NCBI GenBank assembly: GCA_965153355.1 | Contig: OZ231127.1 | Span: 92,194,001 to 92,258,000, forward strand | DNA length: 64,000 nucleotides | Reading direction: 5' to 3' | Source: Flaccisagitta enflata | Lineage: Eukaryota; Chaetognatha; Sagittoidea; Aphragmophora | Shown: positions 43,501 through 53,730 of the stretch, piece after piece | Position numbering within the stretch: position 1 is the stretch's first letter | Layout: every line of letters begins with the position of its first letter | Position numbers and translations under genes: made by a program | The notes under the pieces: generated by a model | Told to the model about the DNA's origin: nothing | What the model saw: only the letters and a program-made list of their open reading frames with translations | Databases searched by the model: none

Positions 43501-46500
43501 GGTAGTGTACTCACTTGGTCTAAAGACTGAGACTATTATCAAGGCAACAAGAAAAACGGCGCTCGTAATCCACGGAAAAATGACGGCCATGCTTATCTTT
43601 GAGCTTTTGCCATACGCTTTAAGCTTGAAAATTTTCTGTTTGCTATCAACGACAACGAATGGTTGAAGCTCAGTCTTGGTTGACGGAATTTCTCCTGGTG
43701 CTTTAAGATAAGAAGAATAATTTAACAGATTTTCATTAACTTCACTATTAGTGTTGGATACGGATGGTGCTTGTTTGATAGATTACAATCTGGTTAAAGG
43801 CAGGATGGAGATGATGAATACGGTGATACTAATTATTGGTGACAATGGTTTACGTTTTCTAAATCAGAAATTTGCAATACAGTGGGACCTCGATTTAAGG
43901 GATTTCTAGGGACTGACCATTTTTGTCTCTTAAATCCAAAATCCCTTAAATTGAATTCATGTTTTATTAAGGATTTTTATATTAGTTACTAAGGATTACT
44001 AAATTCATAGTGTAACCACATCCTTTTGCTTTAAGTATGTTGATCAATAATGATTGATTTAGTTCATGGCAGGATATTCATGGCACAGGAAATATTTCAT
44101 TATTTTCTAACAAATTTTTTCTTAAAAATTATCTCAAAATACCATATTTTTGTCAAAATTTAACAAATTTACCTAAAATTGTTACTTGTAGTTTAAAGAG
44201 TTGAAAGTCAGGTATAGCCGGTCATTGAATCAAAAATATAATTGCATCAAGTCGAAACGACAGCATTAGTAGCAGGAGCCAGATTTGGTTTAGTGGTGAA
44301 AACACCTGATTATGAGATCACTTGATTCTTGAAATATTATGAGTTCTGCTCCTGAGTTTCTCTCCTGAGATTAGTCCTAGAGTGATGCCATTCCCCTTTG
44401 TCCTGAGCATCACACAAGCACACACAAGCATCACACAAGCAAAATAAATATCCCGCCACTAAATTAGGATCTAAGCCACATTTTCAAGTCTGGACAACAT
44501 ATACTTTTTCAAGGGCTGTGTCCTATACACACTCACACACACTGCTCCGTATCTCCACCTTGTACTTCAAACTAGGAGAACTGCCACTTTTATGACGGTT
44601 TCTGGTGGTCCAGCCCATGTGTAATCCATGGCAAATGAGTGCAAAAAAATTCCCAGAGCGCTTTTTGAAATATTCACATTTTTTACCTTGATGAAGTACA
44701 GGTCATTGAATTTTCCCATTTTTTGGACAATCAACTTTGTTTTGCTTGTAACTTTTAAACGAATCGAGCTAAAAATACCAGATTGGTCCCATTTTAAAGA
44801 TCTTTTCAAGATCTTTCCACCTGTCACCAATTTTTTGTAAATCCGTCCAAAAATAACTGAGATATAACCTGTCAAACATGAGCAATTTCATGGGGATTTT
44901 GGACAATTTTTCAGGTTATGGAATTTTTCCTATTTTTGGGACAATTTACTTGTTTTGCTTGTAACTTTTAAACGAATCAAGCTAGAAATGCCAGATTGGT
45001 CCCATTTTAAATAATTTTTGAAGCTCTTTCAAACCGTCACAAATTTTTTGTGAATCCGTTAAAAAATGACTGAGTTATGACTTGTCAAACACGAGCAATT
45101 TCATAGTGATCTGGAGCAATTTTCCCACCACCTTTTTTGCAGTCTGATTTTGACTTTAGATACCTCCTTGGCTCCTCACATCTGTATAAGAGCTGTTTTG
45201 TGTATGTCAGTCCATCTGTCAGTCTGTCAGTCTGTCTGTTGGCCTTTCAATCTGTGACCCTTATCATGTTTAAAGACTAAAGGCCTTGATTATGGCCTCA
45301 CTGTAAGGATATGAGCCTAAAGACACAGGCTTCAGGATTGAAATCTGGTCTTTAAGCAAAATCTTTGTAAATAAGAGGAAGCATTATATCATATTAAAAC
45401 TGAAAAAAATCTATAGGCTCTATGGGGTTTGAGGTTTAATCTCCTATTCTTTTGATATGCTCTTAGTTTCCACAAAATCAAGGCTAAGACGCGATAGCAG
45501 ACCAAAGGCAGTAAGAGGTCAGCGGTACCAGTGCCCTGCTTGAGTGGTCTGTGGTTTTGGTTTTGGAGGAGCAGGTCAGTGGCCTCAAAAAGGAGACAAG
45601 TCCTTTAGAACACGGGGAATCAGTCTGTCTGTCCCTCTATCTGCCTTTCTTCTATCCAGGATGCCCTCATTTTCCCCCTAATTTCATCCATTCCTTTTGG
45701 GCAGCAGCCCCGGAGGGGCAGATGACCTATGAGGGCAGGGCAATTTTTGGGCAGCGGCTCCGAAGGGGATGAAGTTCTGTAGAACACTGGGGGACTTTCG
45801 TTCGTCCGTCCGTCCATTCCTTCGTCCGTTCGTCCCCCCCTCAGGCTCCTCAGGCCTCAACTCTGGCCTTTGAGCCTTCAAATCTGGCCTTGCAGGCCTC
45901 AAATCCAGCCTCTTAGGCCTCAAATCCAGCCTCTCAAGCCTCAAATCCAACCTCTCAGGCCTCAAACCTGGCCTCTCAGGCCTGAAATCAGGCTTCTTAG
46001 GCCTCAAATCCAAATCCTCAGGTCTCAAACCTGGCCTCTCAGGCCTCAACTCAGCTGTCTAAGCCTCAATTTATTGCTCTCAGGCTTCAAATCCGTCCTC
46101 TTACCTTTCAAACCTTAATCCAGCTCTCTTAAGCCTCAAGTCAGCCCTCCCAAGCTTCTGATTGGCATTCTTAGGCCTTACATCAGCCTTCTTAGACCTC
46201 AGTTTAGGCTCTTGAAGGCCTTCAGTCAGCCCTCTATCGCATCTCATCCACTTCTTCAGGAAGGACGAACAAAAGTCCCCCTGTGTTCTACAGGACTTCG
46301 TCCCCTTCGGGGCCGCTGCCCTGCTTCCCCTCACTCCAATTAACAATCACTCAAAGCAGGGCAACGGGTATCGCTGACCACATATTGCCCTTGGGCAACC
46401 TGTTTTCCAGTCTTATGTTCCCCTCCCAGATCCCATTGCAGGCCTCCCAGACCCCAAATAAGGCCTTCCAGACCTTAAATTAGACCTCCCAGACCCCAAA

Positions 46501-49500
46501 TCAGGACTCCCAGACCTCATATCAGGCCTCCCAGACCCCATATCAGGCCTCCCAGATCCCAAATTAGGCCTCCAAGAGCTCATATCAGGCCTCTCTGAGC
46601 CTGAATCCGGCCATTTGACCTAAGATTGAGCCTCCTAGATCCCAAATCAGGTCTTACTTTAGACCTCTCAGACCCTAAATCAGGCCTCTCAAATCCTAAA
46701 TCAGGCCTCCTTGACACCAAATCAGGCATCTCAGATCCTAAATCAGGCCTCTCCGACCTCAAATCAAGTCTCCCAGACCATCAATCCGTTCCCAAGGCAC
46801 GCCTCTTTTATCAAGCCTACAAACCCTAATTCAGAATTCTCAGACCTCAGATTCTCAGGCCTCTTAGGACCAGGGTGGCAGAAATAGGGGAACGCCTTAA
46901 GACCAGATTTCAATCCTGAAGCCCATATCTTAAGGCTCGGATCCGTACAGTGAGGGCTGTGAGGCCATAATCAAGGCCTTGAGTCTTTAAACATGACAAG
47001 GGTCACAGATGGAAAGGCCAACAGACAGACTAACAGACCAACAAATGGTATGACATACACATAACAGCTCCTATACAGATGTGAGGACCCAAGGAGGTAT
47101 CTAAAGTCAAAATCAGACTGCAAACAGGCCGCTCAAGCTCAAGCGTCATTATGGTCAGCGATTCCCGATGCCCAATTGATATCATTTAGTATTGTAGTGT
47201 TGAGGTAATGGGGCAGCGGCCCCGGACGGGTCGATGACCTACGATTCCACGCAGGACAATTTTGTTTTGGGAGGCATGATCTTGGGTCTGAGAGGTTTGA
47301 TCTGGGGTCCGTAAGGTCTGATCTGGGGTGTGAGAGGCCTGCTATAGGGTCTGAGAGGCCTGATAAGAGGTTTGGGAGGCCTGAGTTCAGGCCTAAGAAG
47401 CCTGAAAAGAGGTCTGATTTAGGGTCTGAGAGGCTTGATTTGGAATCCCAGATGCCTGATTTAGGGTCTGAGAGGCTTGATTTGGGATCCCAGATGCCTG
47501 ATTTGTAGTTTGAGAGGCCTGATTTTGGGTCTGAGAGGCCTGACAAGAGGTCCAGAGGCCTGAGTTGGGGCCTGAGAGGCATGATTTGGGGTCTGAGAGT
47601 CCTGATTTGGGATCCCAGATGCCTGATTTGTAGTTTGAAAGGCCTGATTTGGGGTTTGAATGGCCTGATTTGGGGTCTAGTGGCCTGATTTTGGGTCTGA
47701 AAGGCCTGATTTGGAGTCTGAGAGGCCTAATTTTGGATCTGAGAGGCCTGATTTGAGGTCCGAGAGGCCTGCTTTGAGATCTCAGAGGCCTGATTTGGGG
47801 TCTGAGAGGCCTGATTTGGGGTCTGAGAGGCCTGATTTGAGGTCTGTGAGGCCTGCTTTGAGGTCTGAGAGGCCTGCTTCGAGGTCTGAGAGACCTGATT
47901 TAGGGTCTAAGAGACCTGATTTGGCGTCTGAGTGGCCTGATTTGAGGTTTAACAGGTCGCCCAAGGGCAATATGTGGTCAGCGATACCCGTTGCCCTGCT
48001 TTGCATGATTGTGAATCATAGTGAGAGGAAGCAGGGCAGCGGCCCCAAAGGGGATGATGTCCTGTAGAACACAGGGGACTTTCGTTTGTTTGTTTGTCGT
48101 TTGTCCATCTCCCCCCCCAAGGCCCTCACAGTGCTGAAATCTGCCCTCTCAGGCCTGAAATCTGCCTAATCAGATTCAAACTCTGAGAGGGCAGATTTCA
48201 GACCTGAGAGGGCAGATTTCAGGCCTGAGAGGGCAGATTTCAGGCCTGAGAGGACAGATTTCAGGCCTGAGAGGACAGATTTCAGGCCTAAGAGGGTATA
48301 TTTTAGGCCTGAGAGGGTAGATTTCAGGCCTAAGGCGATAGATTTCAGACCTGGGAAGGCAGATTTAAGGCCTCAGAGGGCAGATTTCAGGCTTGAAAGG
48401 TCAGATTTCAGGCCTGAAAGGTCAGATTTCACGCCTAAGAGGGCAGATTTCAGGCCTGAGAGGGTAGATTTTAGGCATGAGAGGGTAGATTTCAGGCCTG
48501 AAAGAGTAGATTTCAAACCTGAGAAGGCAGATTCATGGCCTGAGAGGGCAGATTCCAGGCTTGAAAACGCAGATTTCAGGCCTGAAAGGTCAGATTTCAG
48601 GCCTGAGAGGGCAGATTTCAAGCCAGGCCGAGGGGGGGGACGGATAAACGAACAAAAGTCCCCTGTGTTCTACAGGACATCGTCCCCTTCGGGGCCGCTG
48701 CCCAAAAAGCTGAAAAGGCTTTCCAGTTAAACACACACTCCACATCCTCCACGTTTGAGGTCTCAGAGGCCTGCTGTGAGGTCTAAGAGGCCTGATTTGA
48801 GGTCTCAGAGGCCTGATTTGGGGCTCGGGGGGGGGGACGTAGACATAAGATTGGAAAAAATTCGCCCTGTGTGGAACCATAGGTCATCGACCCCTCCGGG
48901 GCCGCTGCCCAAAAAGGTGGTGGGAAAATCGCCCAAGATCACCATGAAACTGCTCGTGTTTGACAAGTCATATCTCAGCCATTTTTTAACGGATTCACAA
49001 AAAATTTGTGACGGTTTGAACGAGCTTCAAAAATTCTTTAAAACGGGACCAATCTGGCATTTCTAGCTTGATTCGTTTAAAAGTTACAAGCAAAACAAGT
49101 AAATTGTTCCAAAAAAAGGAAAAATTCCAAAACCTGGAAAATTGTCCAAAATCCCCATGAAATTGCTCATGTTTGACAGGTTATATCTCAGTTATTTTTG
49201 GACGGATTTACAAAAAATTGGTGACAGGTGGAAAGATCTTAAAAAGATCTTTAAAATGGGACCAATCTGGCATTTTTCGCTCGATTCGTTTAAAAGTTAT
49301 AAGCAAAACAAGGTTGATTGTCCAAGAAATGGGAAAATTCATTGACCTGTACTTCATGAAGGTAAAAAATGTGAATATTTCAAAAAGCGCTCTGGGAATT
49401 TTTTTGCACACATTTGCCATGGATTACACATGAGCTGGACCACCAGAAACCGTCATAAAAGTGGCAGTTCTCCTAGTTTGAAGTACACGGTGGAGATACA

Positions 49501-51264
49501 GAGCAGTGCACAGAGTAGACCGTACACCATTTTAATTGGTATTCTTCAATGTAATATGACTATATTTTTTCACCTTTAAAGCCTTCATTGACGGCAGTGA
49601 TGATCATTTGAAAGTGATCGTGGAAATCAAATTCATCCAACTCAGTTTCGGTCATGTGGGCGATGAAGTTGCGGCTGTTCCGAAATAGTTCCATTGCGTT
49701 ACAATCTGGAGAGGGTGAGGTCATGCAACTGTGAATGAATATCAGATTAGAAAAAAAAAACAACTGACAAGTATTTGTGCTCCACCATGTATTAGGGCAG
49801 CAGCAGTGAGGATGTAGACATCATATCCGCCAAAAAGGTCGCGAAAGCGTTAGTTAGTCAGCGATACCTGTTCGCTGATTAAGTTGAGGGAGGGAGCAGG
49901 GCGGTGGCCCCAAAGGGCTGATGAGTCATAGGTCATCAGTGATGACCTATGCTTTCATACATACAGTAGATGTTTTTAATATTCAAGCGAATAAAATGAA
50001 ATTGTTAAAAAAATGATCGTTCCTTTAATTCTATACTAAAAGTTTTTTTTTCCTGAGGTAAGCCATAAGGGGATGCCATACCCCATGCTTAACCACTTAG
50101 AGTCTGTACATCACACCAGCAAAATATCAATCACCTGACTATACTGATACTAAGGTTATGAGCTCCGCATATTTCCATGTCTAGTCGACATCTATTGTAT
50201 GAAGAATTTTCTTTTCCTTCTCCTCCTTCTCCTCCGTCTGAGGCAGAGGGGGGAGCAGAAGCAGGAGAAGGAGAAAATTGCCCACATGTGTTAAAGAATT
50301 GTTCATCAACACCTTCAGGACCGCTGTCCAAAAAGGGTATCAATAGACCAATGGACCAACTTATGGATCACCCACAAACCAACCAACGGGCCAACCAATG
50401 GACAAACGGACCAACCAACAATAAGAGGTGTAGAATTGCGCAGAATGGAAAAAAAACTATACACCATGCTTCCTAAAATTCATAATCGCTGTAAAAAAGT
50501 GACACATCTTTACATTCAAAATACTCCCCTGGATCAATCTCCTTCATCAGATAGACGAAGAAAGTAACATCCACCGTATCAAGAATTGGTATATCTTTAT
50601 CTTGATACTTTTCGGTCTGTTGTTGTTTCCAGAAACGATACTTTTTAACGTAGTCGTTGTTGTCGTAGCACCATTGATGCCATTGATCGGAGAGACTGGG
50701 ATACTCCCAACCGAGTTTTTCAGAAATTCGAATGTCAACTAGGGGCGCATTTCTAGTTTCAGACAATCATGTTTTTAACGGGCCACTCGGTCGCTCGCTA
50801 CATTCGTTCACTCGCTCTGCTCACTCCACTTACTTGCTGTGACATGTGCAACAATTCATCCTACATAAAACTCATACAATTAATCAAAAGGAAACAGAAA
50901 TTGAAAAAAATCCGGAAATAATATGGACATTTATATAGTGTAAGCTTCCATTACATACACATATAAACCTAAAATATGGTCTTTTGAAACACTCTGCTAT
51001 GCTTTGTTCACGTCACTCACTCACTTTGCACGCTTGTTCGCTCCATTCACAGGCTCGCTCACTTATTTTGTTCAATCCCTTGTTGGACAATTGCAATTCA
51101 TAGATATGCGTGTTCATGCTGTAAACGCGTTCAACGGGAATGATCATGTTTGTTGTCATCACTAGAAACACACCCAAGTCTCTGACGATGTCGTTCATGC
51201 GGACAAAGGCGGCTTGAAGACGGCAAAGTCGTTGACGACCTGGACTCCAATAATTCGACGCCAT
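40239..51264 (-). CDS. HEPN - transmembrane - discoidin-like receptor gene (7 exons, 433 aa)
   Basis: Whole gene on the - strand, exons 51264-51174, 50738-50514, 49705-49574, 43700-43515, 42527-42339, 41209-41049 and 40556-40239. All six junctions use GT-AG and keep the frame (1302 bp, 434 codons with stop), which is strong internal support. Predicted layout: residues 1-150 cytosolic DZIP3-like HEPN domain (RNase-like fold; motif R117-N-F-I-A-H122, of the R-x4-6-H type); linker; a single hydrophobic segment about 185-209; then an extracellular stalk with N-glycosylation sequons (N219, N224, N245) and a C-terminal discoidin/galactose-binding-like domain (276-433). No signal peptide, so type II topology is inferred. 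DZIP3-like HEPN proteins are expanded in several invertebrates and suspected in immunity; ligand and activity here are unknown. Confidence 0.7.
41049..41209 (-). CDS. Receptor gene exon 6 (discoidin-like domain, first half)
   Basis: 161 bp after CATTCACAG, ending ACCAAG|GTATCG. Encodes KIHLIEYVGSANASSWNK, ADTFQSKKEKHWCSSG and FPVHMWFNFKTK. The WCS.G...P..W..F pattern is that of galactose-binding, F5/8-type-C-like domains. Confidence 0.75.
41718..42297. mobile_element. Palindromic element (family D) in intron 5 of the receptor gene
   Basis: ATGGTGTTTCATCCAAAAAT at the left, GGCATGAAACACCCTGTA at the right, arms about 280 bp. The centre has GATGCCAGATTGGTC against GACCAATCTGGCATC. Confidence 0.8.
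42339..42527 (-). CDS. Receptor gene exon 5 (extracellular stalk)
   Basis: 189 bp after CTTTTTCTAG, ending ATTT|GTATGA. Encodes CEVCMGNVSLWNST and a Thr/Ser/Gln/Gly-rich stalk with PRNFTMTG; three N-x-S/T sequons indicate lumenal exposure. Reading through the donor would give a stop 14 bp later, so a short isoform is an alternative. Confidence 0.7.
42969..43390 (+). mobile_element. GTCGCG element in 191-bp tandem duplication
   Basis: TTTCTTGATATAATGAGTG plus AAATA starts at 42969 and again at 43160, each followed by AACAAGGCC(G/A)GATACATAG and the same internal sequence. The first copy breaks after GACAAACGGA; the second continues to AGTCTCGCATGCGACTAAAAA. The duplicated unit includes 24 bp of host flank. 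Confidence 0.8.
43515..43700 (-). CDS. Receptor gene exon 4 (transmembrane segment)
   Basis: 186 bp after ATCTTAAAG, ending ACCAA|GTGAGT. Encodes a polar linker (PGEIPSTKTELQPF), a basic stretch (KAYGKSSK) and the hydrophobic ISMAVIFPWITSAVFLVALI followed by IVSVFRP. Positive charges before the segment fit a cytosolic N-terminus. Confidence 0.75.
43880..43960 (+). mobile_element. Possible pogo/Tigger-type terminal repeat
   Basis: TA followed by CAGTGGGACCTCGATTTAAG closely resembles the terminal repeats of pogo/Tigger Tc1-mariner elements (CAGT(G/C)..ACCTCGAT pattern). The opposite end was not found. Confidence 0.35.
45500..46400. mobile_element. Family C element with ~40 minisatellite units
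   Basis: Terminus GGCAGCGGCTCCGAAGGGGA and AGTTCTGTAGAACACTGGGG (45754-45810) mirrors CCCCTGTGTTCTACAGGACT and TCGTCCCCTTCGGGGCCGCT (46262-46328). Between are (GTCC)n and CTCAGGCCTCAAATCCAGCC units (45841-46230). Extra GGTACC...CTGCTT modules lie outside both termini. Confidence 0.75.
46400..46880. repeat. Minisatellite, CAGGCCTCCCAGACCCCAAAT type
   Basis: About 21-bp units, 20-odd copies, directly after the ATTGCCCTTGGGCAACCTG hairpin module. A sibling array in the opposite orientation is at 47270-47955. Confidence 0.8.
47140..48010. mobile_element. Family C element, minisatellite in inverse orientation
   Basis: Left module GGTCAGCGATTCCCGATGCCC and GGCAGCGGCCCCGGACGGG; array of GTCTGAGAGGCCTGATTTGG units (47270-47955); right module GTCGCCCAAGGGCAATATG and GTCAGCGATACCCGTTGCCC. 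Confidence 0.75.
48020..48710. mobile_element. Family C element with GAGGGCAGATTTCAGGCCT array
   Basis: Termini GGCAGCGGCCCCAAAGGGGA with TGATGTCCTGTAGAACACAG (48031-48085) and the mirror image at 48649-48710. Array 48118-48635 of 19-20-bp units; the first two units face the other way. Confidence 0.8.
48711..48920. mobile_element. Family C element, short
   Basis: Four GTCTCAGAGGCCTGATTTG units, a G run, then AAATTCGCCCTGTGTGG and CATAGGTCATCGACCCC, TCCGGGGCCGCTGCCC. Confidence 0.7.
49574..49705 (-). CDS. Receptor gene exon 3 (HEPN motif)
   Basis: 132 bp after CTCTCCAG, ending AAAG|GTGAAA. Encodes CNAMELFRNSRNFIAHM and TETELDEFDFHDHFQMIITA. RN-x3-H followed by an acidic (D/E)F..F/W helix is the hallmark of DZIP3-like HEPN domains. 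Confidence 0.8.
49800..49970. mobile_element. Family C element, no array
   Basis: TCGCGAAAGCGTTAGTTAG, TCAGCGATACCTGTTCGCTG, GGCGGTGGCCCCAAAGGG, then ATAGGTCATCAGTGATGACC and CTATGCTTTCATACATA. Lies in intron 2 flank region just upstream of exon 3. Confidence 0.65.
50200..50450. mobile_element. Family C 3' module followed by GTCGCG element tail
   Basis: GAAAATTGCCCACATGTG, GTTCATCAACACCTTCAGG and ACCGCTGTCCAAAAAGG, then (GACC/AACC)n and AGAGGTGTAGAATTGCGC, a worn GTCGCG element 3' end in + orientation. Confidence 0.55.
50514..50738 (-). CDS. Receptor gene exon 2 (HEPN domain)
   Basis: 225 bp after CCCCTAG, phase 1 in and phase 1 out at GAAT|GTAAAG. Encodes DIRISEKLGWEYPSLSDQWH and, further on, LDTVDVTFFVYLMKEI, which matches the (W)D(V/L)T.LF.LL helix of DZIP3-like HEPN domains. 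If the donor were skipped the frame would end at a stop 40 bp later. Confidence 0.72.
50742..51175. mobile_element. Family B MITE acting as intron 1 of the receptor gene
   Basis: GGGGCGCATTTCTAGTTTC at the left (+ strand) and GTCATCACTAGAAACACACCC at the right; the GC-rich core is present and about 150 bp of AT-rich sequence (50840-51000) lies inside it. The predicted intron is 50739-51173, so its ends coincide with the element's ends to within 3 bp: the donor GT comes from the terminal repeat, and the acceptor AG is the host dinucleotide next to the other end. Confidence 0.75.
51174..51264 (-). CDS. Receptor gene exon 1 (start of HEPN domain)
   Basis: 91 bp from ATG (context AAGATGGCG) to TTGG|GTGTGT, phase 1 at its end. 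Encodes MASNYWSPGRQRLCRLQAAF then VRMNDIVRDL. The donor GT lies 2-3 bases inside the terminal repeat of the family B MITE. Confidence 0.65.
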
Positions 51265-51420
51265 CTTTTACACTTAACGGAAAATAATCGCAAAAAGGTT
51301 TAGATGGTCAGCGGTACCCGTTGCCCCTACAGTCAACGGACAAAATACAATAGGTATATATATTACTCCGTTGGTTTTGATCCAACCCACTGATGTTGCA
51401 CAGAATGCTGTAAACAATAA
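51265..51420. promoter_or_regulatory. Region upstream of receptor gene, with family C fragment
   Basis: No TATA box or other core element is evident on the - strand. A family C fragment (AGATGGTCAGCGGTACCCG) lies at 51296-51350, about 35 bp from the start codon, so the 5' UTR or promoter may overlap transposon sequence. Confidence 0.25.
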
Positions 51421-51667
51421 CTAGTTGTTGAAATTACAGCTGGCTGTTAGTTACAAAGTGTGCAAAAATCCAACTTTCACCAAATAGAATGAGACCTGCA
51501 GATTCATAATCCTAATGAAATTCTGAGAAGTTTGATATGATAGGTGAAACAGCATCCCTCACTATACCCAAACTAAAACAAATGGAAGAGGGCCTTGTGA
51601 GCCCTCACTGACTAGTTACTACGCGCATCACTCCTAGTTTTCCATAAAACAGAATGTCACAACAAAA

Positions 51668-52745
51668 AATCGAAAAACGTTTTTCGATTTTTCGGCCAGA
51701 AGTCTCACTTGCAAAATTCTTAAAAAAAAAAAAAAAAAAATGGACCCATCCCAGATTTTTGCACAGGGGACCTAAAAAGGCTGTAGAACAAGATTCTGAT
51801 ATTCATTTTGACCTGACTTGAGCCAAAAAAAAAAAGAAACGGTTTTTATTGCAAAAAACGGCTATTTTTCCTAAAAAAATAGTATAAAATGAAATTTTTT
51901 TGACTTTTTTTTTACAGAAACATAAAGTTCCACTAGTAATTGATATTTGAGTGACTCTAGAACACTTGAATCGTCTATGAGGCTCAAAATAGTATTGTAA
52001 ACGCTTCAATGTGAAGAATGACCTGAAAATTAAAATTAGCAAACTGATGTTTTGGAACAATTTCTTAGGGTGAAATATGCTGTCAGTATGAATTTCATCA
52101 TTTACTTAAAAAACATAGCCGTGATATGAAAACGCAAAACCGCAATATGCAAATGAGGTCAAAGTGCGGTTTTTGCAAAAATGGCTTTGGAAAGGTAAGT
52201 ACTCAACATTTTATTGTGTTTAGCTTCTATAAAAAGAAAAAAACATGTTTTGCCATTTGCAAAAATCGCTTGATCTCATTTGCATATTGCGGTTTTATGT
52301 TTTTCGCTTATCACGGCCATGTTTTTTAAGTAAATTGATGAAAATTCATACTGACAGCATATTTTTCCCTAAGAAACTGTTCCAAATCATCAGTTTTGAC
52401 AATTTTTTAATTCTTAGGTCATTTCTTCATTTTTGAGCATTTTAATGCTATTTTTGAACCTCATAGACCTATCAAAAATTGTTCTACATTCACTCAAATA
52501 TCAATTACTATTGGTACTTTATGTTTCTGCAAAAAAAAGGGCCAAAATATTTCATTTAATGCCATTTTTTTAGGAAAAATAGCTGTTTTTTGCACTAAAA
52601 CCCGTTTCTTTTTTTTTTTGGCTCAAGTTAGGTCAAAATGAACATCAGAATCTTGTTCTACAGCCCTTTTAGGTCCCCTGTGCAAAAATCTGGGATGGGT
52701 CCATTTTTTTTTTTCATAACCCTTAAAATTGAGATTTTCTCCATC
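51668..52745. mobile_element. Inner palindrome, ~1.05 kb
   Basis: ATGGACCCATCCCAGATTTT at 51740 mirrors AAAATCTGGGATGGGTCCAT near 52686; the arms (about 480 bp) stay aligned through GGACCTAAAAAGGCTGTAGA and CCGCAATATGCAAATGAG to a centre near 52230. At the left edge is a separate short hairpin (AATCGAAAAACGTTTTTCGATT). No transposase. Confidence 0.85.
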
Positions 52746-53045
52746 GAGATTCCTAGCCGTTTTTGAGTTTCGCTTAGGAATTAATTTTTTCCATTTTCGC
52801 TTGAGATGTTTTGAGGAAGTTGGGTCACGACTAGGCTCGCCCGAGGCTGGGGTTGAAATTGGTACAGGTTGAAAGAGGGCACTTTTTTACACCTTCTGGA
52901 AATTAGGGCACTGTCGGACCAATACTTTTAGGCGCCATGAATTTTTTAATCTTTTTTTATTTTTTCACATTTTCCGCATTTTTCTCAAAGATCTTTATTT
53001 TTCATTGATCTCAATTTTGAGCCCTAAATAACTATAAAAATGAGT

Positions 53046-53730
53046 TCAGCAGAGGGCAGAGGGAGGGAGGGAGAGGGAGGGAAGGAGAGGGAGGGAGAGA
53101 GAGGGAAGGAGAGGGAGGGAAGGAGAGGGAGGGAGGGATAGGGAGGGTGGGAGAAGGAGTAAGGGAGGGTGGGAGAGGGAGGGAGAGGGGGAAGGGGGAG
53201 AGAGGGAGGGAGGGAGGGAGAGGGAGAGTAGGAGGGAGAGGGGGAGGGGGAGGAAAAGGGAAGGAAAGAGAGAGGGGGAGGGAGGGACAGAGAGAGAGAG
53301 GGAGGGGGAGGGTGAGGGGGAGGGAAAAGAAGGGAGAGAGGGAGGGAGGGGTAGGGGGAGGGAGAGATTGAGGGAGGGAGAGATTGAAGGAGGGAGAGAA
53401 GGAGAGAAAGGGGGAGGGAAAGGGTGAGGGGAAGGGAAAGGGAGGGAGTGAGAAAGGGAGGGAGGGAGAGGGAGGGAGAGGGGGAGGGGGAGGGAGAGTG
53501 AGAGGGGGAAGGAAAGTGAGAGGGGGAGAGAGAGCGAGAGGGGGGTGGTGAGGGAAAGGGAGGGAGCGAGGGAGAGAGAAGGAGAGAGGGAGAGGGGGAG
53601 GGAGTGAGGGAAGAAGGGAGGGAGAGAGGGAGGGAGAGAGGGAGGGGGAGGGAAAGAGAGAGGGAGGGAGCACGGGAGGGAGACAGAGAGAAAGAGGGTG
53701 AGAGTCACACACACACACACACACACACAC
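53046..53730. repeat. (GGGA)n-type purine tract, ~650 bp, then (CA)n
   Basis: GGGAGGGAGAGGGAGG-like sequence with no pyrimidine runs, ending in about 26 bp of CA. Pro/Ser/Leu-rich frames opposite are artefacts. G-quadruplex formation is possible (inference). Confidence 0.95.

Larger units (their letters stand above)
44557..49484. mobile_element. Giant broken palindrome, ~4.9 kb, in receptor intron 3
   Basis: Left arm 44557-45345. Right arm in two parts: 46900-47125 (mirror of 45130-45345; TAGATACCTCCTTGG against CCAAGGAGGTATCTA) and 48925-49484 (mirror of 44557-45125; GGAGAACTGCCACTTTTATG against CATAAAAGTGGCAGTTCTCC). The loop (45345-46900) and the break in the right arm (47126-48924) are filled with family C elements. 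Confidence 0.75.
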
